The position numbers were made by a program, and so were the translations under genes. Positions 1 through 11,816 of a DNA stretch of 64,000 nt are shown piece by piece. Origin of the DNA: Cliona cf. orientalis. Lineage: Eukaryota; Porifera; Demospongiae; Clionaida; Clionaidae. The notes beneath the pieces are model-generated. The model searched no databases, was not told the DNA's origin, and was given only the letters and a program-made list of their open reading frames with translations. Location of the stretch: positions 2,374,545 through 2,438,544 of the forward strand of contig OZ005706.1 of the NCBI GenBank assembly GCA_963930775.1, written 5' to 3'. Every line of letters starts with the position of its first letter. Positions within the stretch are counted from its first letter, which is position 1.

Positions 1-1599
1 CTACACGGCATAGCCTAGCAACTGACAGCAGCTGCTCTGTCTCTAAACACGTACAGGCACGATATAGTGAGGGAGGGTGGGTGGGTGTGCTGATGTATGT
101 ACGTCTTGTGCGCTTTTCGTAGCAATACACACCATGCTTTGGAAAAAAATAAACACGTACATTGTAGACGTGGGTGGGTCAGATAGCTAAGCAAGGTGAC
201 ACATACACATGGATTTACATACCAGCTGGAGCTAGAGCAGAGGGGTGTGTGAAAACACTGACAGCTGTCTACTGTAAGCAAAAGCAGAGAAGCCATTCTT
301 TGTCAACCTTCCCCAATAATTATTGTTTTTTTTGTGAATAGGGAGAGTTTAATAAGCAATTGAGAGGCTAAGGAGAGAGAGAGATGATAAAATAATAAGT
401 GTAGATAAACTTTCAGAGTGCAGAGGGCAGTTGGTTGGTTGGTTGAGTAACGCTCAAATATTTTCAGTTTTGTTTTTTTTCCATGCCACACAAAACAACG
501 AATTTAGTTTGTTTTTGCGGAAGCATGGTATGTATTGCAACTATTAAACACACACATATTATATACATCAATACACTCACATACACCCATCCACCCACCC
601 CTCATATCATGCGTGCACATGAAAGACAGTAGTAGCCTTACAGACTTACAAAGTTTCTATCCATATCCGTCCATTTTCACCAAGAAGTTAGAGACCAGCC
701 GGTTGCAGCGTCGATTAATCATGCCAATTACGACAGGAGCTTCACTCACAATAATAGTATTTAAAAAAATACAGAAAGCTTGCAGTTTGGCTGAATGAGG
801 TAGCTAGAACTGCAAATACTCCACACACACACACACAATAATTGTGGAGAGCAGCCGAGAGTGCTTCAAGCATACCCCAGTTTGTCAAATTACTCAGCAG
901 CAAACGCATAATAATATCATGCCAAGCTGAAGACGAAAACACTATGAATAGGGATGATACCATATAGCAGGGAAACATTTACTTTTATTCAATGGTTGCT
1001 GAACTCACGAGCGCCAGTGACACTGATCATGCGATCATACAGACTATATTCTACTAGCGCATCTAATGAGAGCTGTCTCGCCAAATTTAAGCTATTATGG
1101 TATGTAATGCTTTTTCGCACAGAAAGAGGTATGCTTGAAGCATTTCAACTTGACTCCATGATTCATATTACACGTATGTACATGTCAGTAACAAAAATAG
1201 TAACTACCAGTATGATATAAATAGATGGTACTGGGCTTGCATCATAATGATGTGATGTCAAAAATCAATACATGCATGTATATGAATGATTTATGTATAC
1301 AATAACGGGTAGACGCATGACCACACCCACAAATATGTGTGACCACGCCCAATGATTGATGCAGCATACAAACAATGCACATTGATGATTCATAAATAAC
1401 ACTACTAACTATTCTAGGTAAAAAGTTCAGTTAGTTACCATGTATAACCATACAAAATGGTGATTTAGATCCACATACAGCATAACTATAAATTTCAGAT
1501 AATTAGAGAGAAAAACCGAAGGGGTATATCATACAAAATTAAAGCGCAACGCTGGAACGGGTATATATATCACTATTATGAATCGAAAAGGGAATCAAG
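1..1599. other. No supported gene; 3' flank of LRCH-like gene
   Basis: No convincing coding exon is visible on either strand. The stretch is AT-rich with short CA and GT runs. A short inverted repeat (GTGCTTCAAGCATACC near 861 and its complement near 1129) sits about 270 bases apart. If the LRCH-like gene on the minus strand carries a C-terminal calponin-homology domain, its exons would have to lie here or beyond the window edge. I could not find them. Confidence 0.5.
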
Positions 1600-4500
1600 C
1601 TAGACACTCGACTCATGATATGACGTAGGTAACCCACTAACGTGATGCTTACGAGATGGGGAATCGTGTTGAACAGTACCTTGTTTGGGTGGTTCCAGTG
1701 GAGGCTGGAGGAGAAGAGAGGGAGGGAGAGGTTGAGAGGGAGAAGGAGGGAGGGAGGGAGGGAGGGAGAGAGAGGGGAGGAGGGAGGAAGAGACAGACAG
1801 GATCATTTGGACATCGCTAGCCTTGAAGTTTCGTCAACTTACTGGCTTTTTCTTCTTCTCTGGAGACTGTTTTGGTGCGGGAGACTTGTCAGCTGTTACA
1901 ATATGAAGGTCAGTGGCACTGCGGCTCTGAGGGTTCTGTAATTCATTATTACAATACATAAGTCATACTGATGCCAGTCCAGAGGTCAAGTTCTTCATAC
2001 CTGTGGTCTTCTCCCAGGACTGTCCTTACCATCATCACTTCTATCATGTGAAAATATAAAAATTGTCAAGCACATGCAAAGTAGCAGTATACTGGCAATG
2101 TACATGCAAACACACACACACACATATACACACAGAAATAGGACCTAGTACATGTACCTTATAGACTAATGCTGTAGACGCTGGTTGTTAAGCACAATCA
2201 CATACAAATTTATGGCAGCATGCATGGAATACGTACTTAATTATACAGCACTGGTAATATAAGGGATTAAAAATGTACAAAATTTCACGGCTTGCTTGTG
2301 ACCTATATGTACATACTGAAAGCTTAGTAATTTATTAATAAATCTACCTCTGTCTCTCTGGGCCGAGCTGATACTTGCTCGGTAGCACAGGACTCGAGAT
2401 TCTATTGTGAGTGTTCCAGGATCCACTGCGGTGCTTCTCCCCGGGGAGAGTTCTCGGTTGCCTGGTAGCTGGCTCACCACTGCCTCCCCCTCCCCCACCC
2501 CCACCCCCGCTAGCGGCAAACATGTTCTCCGTGCTCTTGCGCTTGGGGAGGGTGTTGTAGTGGGTGGAGCTACACGAAAGAAAGGGGAAGGGAAGAAAGA
2601 TAAACTTGTTATGCACACAATAATCACAATTATTGCACCAATTGGAGATGTGGTCAAGCTGTTCTATAATGTAAATCACACATAATTGTAGTGGACAGGG
2701 TCAGCTCCTGAACATTATAATCATCTACTTAAGAGACTCAATTGTAACAGTTTTAAGGGCTATTTCACACGTACTTGGTCACAAATGTTTGCGGAGTGTG
2801 CATAATTTATTCATATTATGATGTATTGTTTGTGCTGATTCGATTTGATGTATTATTGCAACCTATGACAACTACATATACATTCTAATTCCAGCCTCCC
2901 CCCCCCCCCCCCCAGGGTAATTAAATTTCTTAGCACTGTAGAAATCTGGTAAAGATCATCAAAAATGCTTAGTTCTCCATTAAATTTGGGTAAAGGTCAT
3001 CGCCATACTGAACACGTACACACTCACCCATCAGCGGAGAACTCTTTCGCGGTGGAAGATGAAGGTTGTGGTGATGATGAGCGCTGACCCATCGACTTGG
3101 CTCTCTGTCTCTCCTCCATGTAGAGACGATGAGCTGCCTCGCGGTACTCCTCCTTGCTCTGGTCAGAGAGCGCACGCTGAGATGGATACAAAATTTATAT
3201 TATGAGAAGATATCATGGAGGGGGAAGGGGGAGGCTAGGGGGTACTGGAGCTCCCCCCTATTCTAATGTATCCACTAATGGATATAATTCTACAGGGAAG
3301 GGAAGGGGCGGGCACAAGTCAGTATGAGCAGCTGTACGTGTATACAGAGTACCGTGTAGCCGAAAATTTTCGCTAGACAAAAATTTCACCAATGTACTTA
3401 CAAAGCTACTTGGTGGGCCAACGCCGCAAAGATTATCCTAAATAAAATTTCGCAAATAAGAGCAGGTGGCAAAAATTTTCTCTCCTGGCGAAATTTCCGG
3501 CTATATTATGATACAAGCCGAACTATCAAGTCTGTCGAAACGTCATCCTACATGTATCTACAGTACCTACCACTACCACATAAAAGGGACTATACACTGA
3601 CTATACCTCAGGAGTTGAAGTTGCGTACTGCTTCACACTCCAGTGCATGGTACCCGTGGGAGTTAGCTCACCCTGGAGCAGCGAGGGAGACAAACAAACA
3701 CTCAATAAAGATATTATTTAAAGGAGCAATTATTATGTATTTACAAGGAGATGAAGAGCAGGGGATAGGAGAAGGGGGGGTGGAGGGGCAAGGGGGTCCC
3801 TATATTTTTCAAGGAACGCCCCTTCATGAGCTTTGTACAGCTCATTCCTACACTTCTGAATAGAAATACTAGGTGCTTGGCTATCTCAGAGTGTGCCTCA
3901 GAGTCCCTAACAATTCCCGCTTTCAAGCTTTTCTGGAGAAATTGTTCTCACTCAGACCGTCCTAGAAGGTACTAATTGTAAGGACCAAGCATGTTTGAGC
4001 CAGTATTCTCCCTCACTCTACTCTCGCTTCCTACCCCCTCCACTGGCTCCACTGAAAGCTTTTGAGCTTAGCAGAAGCTATATTATACTGTGTGTGGAGG
4101 ATCAGTGGCCAGGGACGGATGGGTGCACACATGTACAGGTGTAATGAAATCGATACTAGAGTTAATTGCTTACATCAGACTTGCCGTTTCCAAAGGCCTG
4201 GTTGACGAAATTGGTCATTTCATCAAATAGGCTGTTCTCCTTCCTGTACAGTAGTATACACCAAATGGGGATAAAAATTACACGAGCAGACACACACACA
4301 TACATATAACACTGTAAGACCTCCATTATCACAAAAAGTGCATGCATGTATTATGTATTACGAATCAAATTCTCATTTCAAATACCAATACCTTATATTT
4401 TTACAACCAACGTAGAGACAGACCCCACCCAACATTTAGCTGACTTACCCATTGTGCATGGAGGTGATTGATGAGACAGTACTGGCCCGACTACCGGCCG

Positions 4501-7500
4501 AGTTCCTCTTATTCACTCTCTCCTTCCTTCTTCTCAAGCTCTCGTCGCGGTGGTTCATGCTGAGGAGGAGAGGGTCACTGCCTCGCTTCGCAACGTACTC
4601 AAGGTACTTGATGATGTGGCCAAACCCTCGACTACACACCTAGGGGAGGGGAGGAGTGTACGGGGGGGGGGGGGGGGGGGGGGGGAGGGAAGAAGAATAA
4701 AAAATGTTCTAATAATCAGTCTAAAGCTGCAATTTTTTTGTTGTTAGTGTAAATAACATACACAAATGTTTGTAATCTATAGTGCATCATTTATATCACT
4801 AGCTGCAGCATAGCCTAAATTTTTCGAGGAATAAGCATTCACATTACGGGCAAACTCTAATAACAAAACAATAGTCTTATGATTGAGCTTCCAGTCACAG
4901 CTTGCAGCCATTCAGCATGCAACACTGAAAAGGCTGGAAATGGGCCAAGAAAAAAGGCTATCCACCTCAGATAGTCCAGCTGACGACCCTTTACCACATA
5001 AAGTTACTGCCTTCATGTACGAACCTGCATTGGTGGTGATTCCAGTGGGTTGTCTGTGACAATGAATGTCTGTAGGGTGGTCAGGTCCTTGAGACCAGCA
5101 CGAAGACGACTCAGCTGGTTTGACGATACATCAAGATACTCCAGCTGCTCAAGATTACTGATACCTACAAGAGTTAGTGAGCGTGTGTGTGTGAGTGAAA
5201 AAAGAGAGTGAGAGAGAGACAGAGACAGAGACAGAAAGAGAGAGAGAGAGACAGAGGGAAAACAGAAAGAGAGAGAGAGAACAAGAGAGACCAAACAGTG
5301 GATAAATCAACATCCACCCTTTTACGCGTAAACAAAGTGGAATATCATATTCCTATTGCCATATCATGCTTCTTGGATCGTTTGCACTCCAGGCCCGTCC
5401 GTTGTCAAGGTCTACACAATAATTATGTCTATCAAGGATTGCCCGAGTGCCTAATATAGTACTTAGAAACACAACACAGTAGGCAGTGTTGTTGCGTGCT
5501 GTTGAATTGGGAAGGCAGACAGACAGAAATAGACACAGTCTTGGAATGTCAACTGCCAAGTCAAATTGATACATGTATGAATAATGTGACGGGTTCTAGG
5601 CAGCTATCATGTACATGTACATGTACATGCATGTATTACATGTAGGTGTATACTACTGGGCCCAAGATGTCAGAAATTTCACTGGCACTGATACTCAAAA
5701 CCCTAATTGGGAGGGTTAGGCAAGCAACCACATCAAAGCATTGAGCTCCGCCCCCTTCCCATATCAAAGAAAATCAGTCTACGCTAAGACCTCCTTAAGT
5801 GGTACTATGGAATGTTATCATCAATCAACCGCGGTAGACGTATACGCGCGCCACAGTCAGGAAGGGTGGTCTATGAATATAATTATTTGCGCATGCCTCG
5901 CGTTAGCTAACAGCGATTAAAGCCCTATGCATGACGTCACACCACTGGTCGACACGGCTACAAATTCACTTTTTTGAGATTTTGTGCTGCTATATCTGAA
6001 CACGAGCAAGGATTTACCGGAAGCCAAGGCAGGCCAATGATCTATGGGATGGAATGTTCATGTGACCAATTAATCAAGCAGCCAGGACAGTTTGCTGCAG
6101 GTTGAACACTCGCTTGAACTTCGCCGAAACAGAGCGATGACTGGAGATGGCCATGAAGATCGGTTCATAAATAACAAACAGTTGTAGGTAGGGAGTTGAA
6201 ACCTGTTACAGAGACTAGTAGTAAGGTAGATCTATTAGCCTCAGTTCAGTTTAGTTAGTAGTACAGTATTGTACATGAAGCTATTTTTGTGAGAATTATT
6301 GAATTATTTCTGATATTTGAGCTGGTGTTTCTGGAGGTAACGACAACGGTATGTCTCCAGTATTTGTCAAGATACTTACCTGAAAGTTAGCTCCCAGATT
6401 TGTAACTATGAACTGCTGGAGGCTATTTGCTGCATGTTGAACACTCGACTGAAGTTGGAGGCGGCCAGACTCGTCTAAGGACCGTTTGGCCTTGTTCTGC
6501 TCGAATGACCGCCCGGAATCTATAATCTTGTACTCCCAGGTGTTCTACAATCCCTTTGTACTGTGTATTTTAAGTGTGTAGCTTACATCTATTATGTCTA
6601 GGTAGCTATGAAAATTTTAGTACATGCATTATTCCACCATGCGGTCGCCCATATACTACTGTACAGCTGCTCAAACCACATTCCAGAGCCAATTAAGGCG
6701 GTCTTAGCGTAGACTGAATCTGTAGTGAAGGCATATGTGGCCAACAAGTACAGTGTACACTTGGGGAGCAAGAAGTGAGTGGTGCTGAAAGTGTGGCATA
6801 CTGAAAAGGAGTAAATCCCTGATAATTAAGGCTTTGAGCTGGTTTAAGTGGCCAGGCAAGTAACCTACTCAGAGGAGTGATCACTAATTTGATTACACAA
6901 TTTAAGGCCATCAATTACAATAAATAGAACATTATAGAGACAGAAAGGAGAGAGAGAGAGAGAGATTGAGAGTACCTTCAGGTAGATCTTTCAATTCATT
7001 CCTATGTAGGTCAACTCTTTGCAGAGATTTGAGTTCACAGAAGGAAGAAGGTAGTTCTTGAAGTAGATTACAACTGAGACCCTGGTGTGGTGAGGGAAAA
7101 ACATAATACTTGACTGTACGATAATAAGAAAACATATACATACCACATGCACACACACGTTCTCCCACTCACTCCCCTACCAATGTATACATACTAGATT
7201 AGAACTTGAAAGCATCGCTCTAGAATGATTATGCTTGCAATCGGATTTGGGACCTGGCACATGTGTACATACTCTCGATTACTTATATGCACATACATGC
7301 ACATGTATAGTGCATACCATGCACATACCACAGGCATGTACATGTACACACATACATGTAGATCTCACTGCAACATGTACATACATGTACGTATAAACTA
7401 TATTTTTTTACAGGTTAAAGAATCTAACTCACAAGAAATTGAAGACTAGAGAGCTTTCCCAGCTCGATGGGGAGAGAGACAAGACGATTGTTGCTCAAGT

Positions 7501-9406
7501 TGAGAGAAAAGAGATTCATTTTACACAATTCAGGAGGAATACTCTGGAGATAGTTACGACTATCAAGAGAGAGAGAGAGAGAGGGGGAGAGAGGGAGGGG
7601 AGAGAGGGAGGGGAGAGAGAGAGGGGAGAGAGAGAGGGAGAGAGAGAGAGAGGGAGAGAGAGAGAGAGAGAGAGAGAGTGAGTGAGAGAGAGAGAGAGAA
7701 GGAGAGAGAAGCATTATTATATAGCATGTAGCAACACAAAATTAATCATGAAACTAGATTAGACAAATTGAAAGCAAATTGTATGTACATTTTAGATCAT
7801 CAACAGAGATCAATAATATGAAAACTGTTGCAAATTCTAAAAATCACAAAACATTAAACTCCGGAAACGCTATCGATCACTGTTGATACATTCAATTTAA
7901 GATATCTTATCATCGAAACAGCTGCTTCACCAAAATCAATACTACATGTGCACTACATAATGTAGTATAGACAAGGTACAATGTACAAGCACACTATTGT
8001 GATTCAAACCACATCAAAGACGTGCATGCATGCAAGAGTGATATATTGTATAGTATGTAGCATGGCACATGATCAAGGGTACAACTACATGTATGTATAC
8101 AGCCTAGTATAGAATGAAACCTCGCTACCGCAGACACCATATAATACATGTATATAGGGATAGTGTCCTGATTAAAAGAGGTGTCCCCAATTCAGGGGTA
8201 ATTTTCGAACACTTGTCTAATGCAGCAGCTGGTGCTGTGATTAAATTAAGGGAGACGTCCTTATTTCAACAGTCTCCATAATTATAAGGAGTTTCACTAT
8301 AAACTGTACACTGTATACTGTATACTACAAACTCGCTCGCTATACTACAGCGCGAGCATAAGATGAAAATCTGTGTTACATGTACATTGATTGTGTCTGG
8401 CCAATCAGACGAAGATCTGCTGTTCGTAATTGGCACTGATGGACGCGCACATATACAACTGACATAAATGGACAGGTAATGGATGCATACATCACATACA
8501 CGTAAAAGTTCAAACGTTATCAACAATGTACATAATGCTATAATAATTATATACATGTACGGATATTATGTGCTAGGGATTTAATGTAGAAGTACATAAT
8601 ATCATGATACACGCGTGGCCTCATCCCCGGGCCCTCACCCTCCCAGTTTTTCAATCAGAAAAGCAGCACTGAAAGCCAACCTTGGAAGGGCCTACCATGC
8701 AGGAATGAAGTTTCCCCTCCCTTAGAATTTCTAAGGTGCATAATGATATTATTATAATGAATAGTACTCCTGTATTAAACCCACTGTACATGTAATTATT
8801 GTACTCCAGTCTAGGGGCAGCCTCCCATGCTCCAGGTATGAAGTGACCACTATAATAATATGATTACAAGGGCCTAAGAGAACAGGCTGGATACTCAACC
8901 AACATGAAGTAGCATATCAGACTCTCCGTTCCCTCTCCACTGTCCAAGAACATTCTATGTATCGATCCATAGCTAGATGTGCCCCCTCCCCCCCCCTTCC
9001 CCGTCTGGCCAAGAATCTTCCCACTCTCTGTCTCCCACTTATATACTTACCTAAAGTTAACGTGTTTTAAGTTGACCAGTACGGAAAGCTCTTCAGGAAT
9101 ATAGCGTAAACTGTTGTGATAGCAATTGAGCTTTGTTAGAGCCTTGAACTGAATCAGCTCCTTTGGTAGACGATCAAAACGGTTCTTTGAAAAGTCTGTG
9201 GTAAGGGAGGAAAAAGCGAACATGGACATTGTATAAAGTTAGTCAACAAGTGACATTGAAGTATGTGTCATGAAGAGAGGCGCATGTATAACACATGCCA
9301 TAGTGGGTAGAGATGAGCAGGTGGGGAATCGTTGCATAACAGGGACATTAAATTTATTTAGACAACAAGCTTAAGAGAAAATGAGAGATAGGGGGAGGAG
9401 CGAGAG

Positions 9407-9447
<41 letters not shown>

Positions 9448-9714
9448 CTAAAGCCACCTATAGCCTAAATATCACGACAACTCCTTACTGGTGTGCATAG
9501 CTATTACTTTGCTCCACTCAACACTAAAGCCCTAGCAGGAACCTACAAGGAACTGTGGGCACATACCCTACAAACAACTCACAAAAATGGCTTCTAGCGA
9601 TGAGGCTTCAATGTCACACTGACACCTGCCATCGAGGTGTAACACACAATGTTATCCCCACTTCCAAGTCTACTGCTCTTCCACAACTCCACCCCACACA
9701 CACCCTCTCACTCT

Positions 9715-9753
<39 letters not shown>

Positions 9754-11074
9754 CCCTCCTTCCACTCACTCACACACATAACATAGTTACTACGCACGAG
9801 CACACACACACACACACTAGTACTACTAAATCACTTACATCCTCTAGATAACAAGGGATGAGTAAGACCTAATTCTGTTGGCCAGCTCTAATTACGTATT
9901 ATTATGGAGAGATACACTTGCAATGTACACATACGTACACACTGAGAGTGCTCCCCTGACATTCATTGCTAATTGACCGCGACAATGACCACTCTATAAA
10001 ACGTTACGCTTTAAACGCACACTGCACATTAACAATACACAATGCTAGCTAGCTAGCTCAGCTAGCAGTCAATGGGACATCACTTAGGGACACCTGAACG
10101 TGCTCTACTTTGGTAGCCTTTCGGAATCATGGACAATGTTGGAGTACAGGAGGCAAGATTGCATAGAAGCCCCATACTATACTATAATATATCTACAACG
10201 TAATTCTACGATACTTCATTATATTTATACCACTAAACAAGACTGTATTATGCAATACTTATCGGTCATCCGATACTATATACAGCTGCCTGGTCCATAT
10301 TAATTTTGATACGGTATCATAACTTTATGGATACAAGGCGCTGTTTATGTAGGAAGTACCTTCACAATCACATTTTGATTTCACATGCACAAACACGATA
10401 AATAGAGGTACATCACATGAATAACAGCCATGGTATAAAATTGTCGTTCGACCCTTTCAAGTTTTCCTCCAGAATTTAAAGTACCCAGACCCAGCTACGT
10501 GCATGTATACATGTACATATACATGTACAACTCGCCAATAATTAATGAGAGGCCAATCTTGCCATGCAGTTCAATCGAGTATCAGTATGCAGGCATAAGT
10601 GGATATCAAATGACTCAGTTTAGACGATGTTTGCATAACCACCGCCGCCATGACACCTGCTATGGCTATGTATGGCAATGTATGGGGATGGCATATACGT
10701 ACTTACACGCATACATGTATACGACTGGCATTCCATTGCCTCCCCAGAGACCAATCAAATAACAGACACCACACGCTCAAGCTCATGGTATAGCATACAC
10801 TGGATACTGGGCAAAGCTTAAGTTATAAAGGAAAGGCTTTGTAGTGTAAACATATAATTGTGAAACAAACTTAAGAGAGAGAGAGAGGGAAAGAGGGAGG
10901 GACAGAGGGAGGGGGAGAGAGAGATCACCAACCTGCTTCAAACACATCAGCAAAGTCTAACAGTTCACCGGGAACGGTTGGAAACTGTCTCAGATTTCTT
11001 CCCGACAGCACCAACACTCCTGTGTCATCCGCCTCTTCAAACTCTTTATCGATTGCACGAAGATGGGTTGCCAT
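1600..11074 (-). CDS. LRCH: LRCH-like leucine-rich-repeat scaffold protein (C-terminus uncertain)
   Basis: LRCH proteins are cytoplasmic and cortical scaffolds with N-terminal leucine-rich repeats. Twelve minus-strand exons join in frame: 10933-11074, 9051-9195, 7433-7559, 6976-7081, 5025-5164, 4449-4639, 4174-4243, 3028-3176, 2348-2569, 2001-2040, 1843-1935 and 1600-1704, giving about 509 residues. The start is the ATG in MATHLRAIDKEF. Residues about 20-220 hold consecutive LRRs, for example LTKLNCYHNSLRYIPEEL and LEYLDVSSNQLSRL. The cap segment PPMQVCSRGFGHIIKYLE strongly resembles the post-LRR segment of LRCH proteins. The tail is low complexity: a poly-Gly run, Ser/Pro-rich stretches and a KKKKP patch. 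The family's C-terminal CH domain is not seen. Either this homologue lacks it, or a donor inside the last exon (C/GTAAGC near 1647) leads to exons outside the window. Large introns carry MITEs and CT tracts. Confidence 0.8.
3345..3517. repeat. MITE-like element in LRCH-like intron
   Basis: The segment starts TACCGTGTAGCCGAAAATTT and ends with an imperfect inverted match (AAATTTCCGGCTATATTA), with repeated CGAAA/TTTCGC motifs inside. It lies in the intron between the exons at 3028-3176 and 4174-4243. No coding capacity. The TACCGTATA-type end recurs at 43623 and 46042. Confidence 0.5.
4662..4687. repeat. Poly-G tract (about 25 bases)
   Basis: A near-unbroken G homopolymer just upstream (in the minus sense) of the acceptor of the LRCH-like exon at 4449-4639. 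On the transcribed strand it is a poly-C tract, so it may act as the pyrimidine tract. Similar homopolymers occur at 2898, 18407, 24690 and 50168. Confidence 0.8.
5775..6716. mobile_element. Non-autonomous DNA element, about 940 bp, with about 45-bp TIRs
   Basis: The left end CAGTCTACGCTAAGACCTCC is mirrored at the right end (TTAAGGCGGTCTTAGCGTAG and onward). The matching arms extend about 45 bases to a shared ATGGAATGT/ACATTCCAGAG region. A flanking AAT on both sides could be a 3-bp target duplication. Inside, two direct copies of a TTTGCTGCA(G/T)GTTGAACAC motif lie near 6090 and 6430. There is no transposase ORF. It sits in the LRCH-like intron between exons 5025-5164 and 6976-7081. Confidence 0.65.
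7562..7710. repeat. GA/CT microsatellite next to splice acceptor
   Basis: About 150 bases of (GA)n with GGGA interruptions on the plus strand, read as CT on the LRCH sense strand. It ends immediately before the acceptor of the exon at 7433-7559, so it forms a very long polypyrimidine tract. Confidence 0.85.
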
Positions 11075-11816
11075 TTTCACCCACTATTGTTCTTTTATAC
11101 TGTTCTACAGGTCAGTTCGCTGACAGTGCAAAAGTAGGTGTGCACACCACAAGTGACACCACACACAGAGAATGGTTCTATTTTGAGCCCACTCCTGGAG
11201 TAAGCTTATGTATCAGTCGTCTTCTTCGTCAAGGGGCCAAATGGATTTTCAGCTTGATACTGAAATATGAAGTCTTGATAGAACACGCCAGCAACGAATG
11301 GGCTTGATAGCTATGTACTGATGCGTATCAGATGGTTGATAATTTCCGTACCTGAAAGATCACCTTCCAACACGTAACGGCTGGTCTTTCTCTATTCTCG
11401 ATACTGTACCTTTTTAGATTATTTTTGAAGATAAGGTGCTTACGAGTTGTGAACTCCTTCGTTACAGTGTTTGTCGGTGGCCGGCCCGAGGCTACTATCC
11501 CAAGAGAAGGGCGGGGGCCTTGTTCCGAGGTTCAGAGCACGGTATCCGTGGGGTAAACTGACTCCCCGGTCGCTCTGTACCAACAGCTTAGTCTCCGGCG
11601 CTTGGCTTTCCTTGGTACCGTGGTCCCCAGTTGGCTACGACTAGAAAAGTAGACGCCTTGAAAGGTGAAATCTTCGTGGAGCTCTTGGGTTGTGGGAGGA
11701 CAAACTTCCTTTCCGGGTTTAGCTCCTACTGCGCATGCGCACACTGCGGCGTACACGCATTCGCCGATCACTTACGGGGAGCTTGCACGATCCGATCAGC
11801 GAGGAGGTCAAGAAGG
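11075..11816. promoter_or_regulatory. Divergent intergenic region between LRCH-like and coiled-coil genes
   Basis: This 742-bp region separates two divergent start codons and so must hold at least one promoter for each gene, or a shared one. The part from about 11460 to 11800 is clearly more GC-rich than its surroundings and includes a GGCCGGCC palindrome. I see no TATA box and no clear X-box. A GC-rich rRNA fragment was considered and not supported. Confidence 0.5.

Noticed and set aside
742-978. Minus-strand 78-residue frame with helical-looking peptide
   Set aside because: No splice signals, CH-domain motif or homology could be recognised; probably chance.
11460-11640. GC-rich block as a possible rRNA fragment
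   Set aside because: No recognisable 18S or 28S motif was found on either strand; it fits a GC-rich promoter better.
11631-11816. N-terminal extension of the coiled-coil protein
   Set aside because: The longer frame opens with TTG rather than ATG and the added peptide looks non-coding; ATG at 11817 is preferred.
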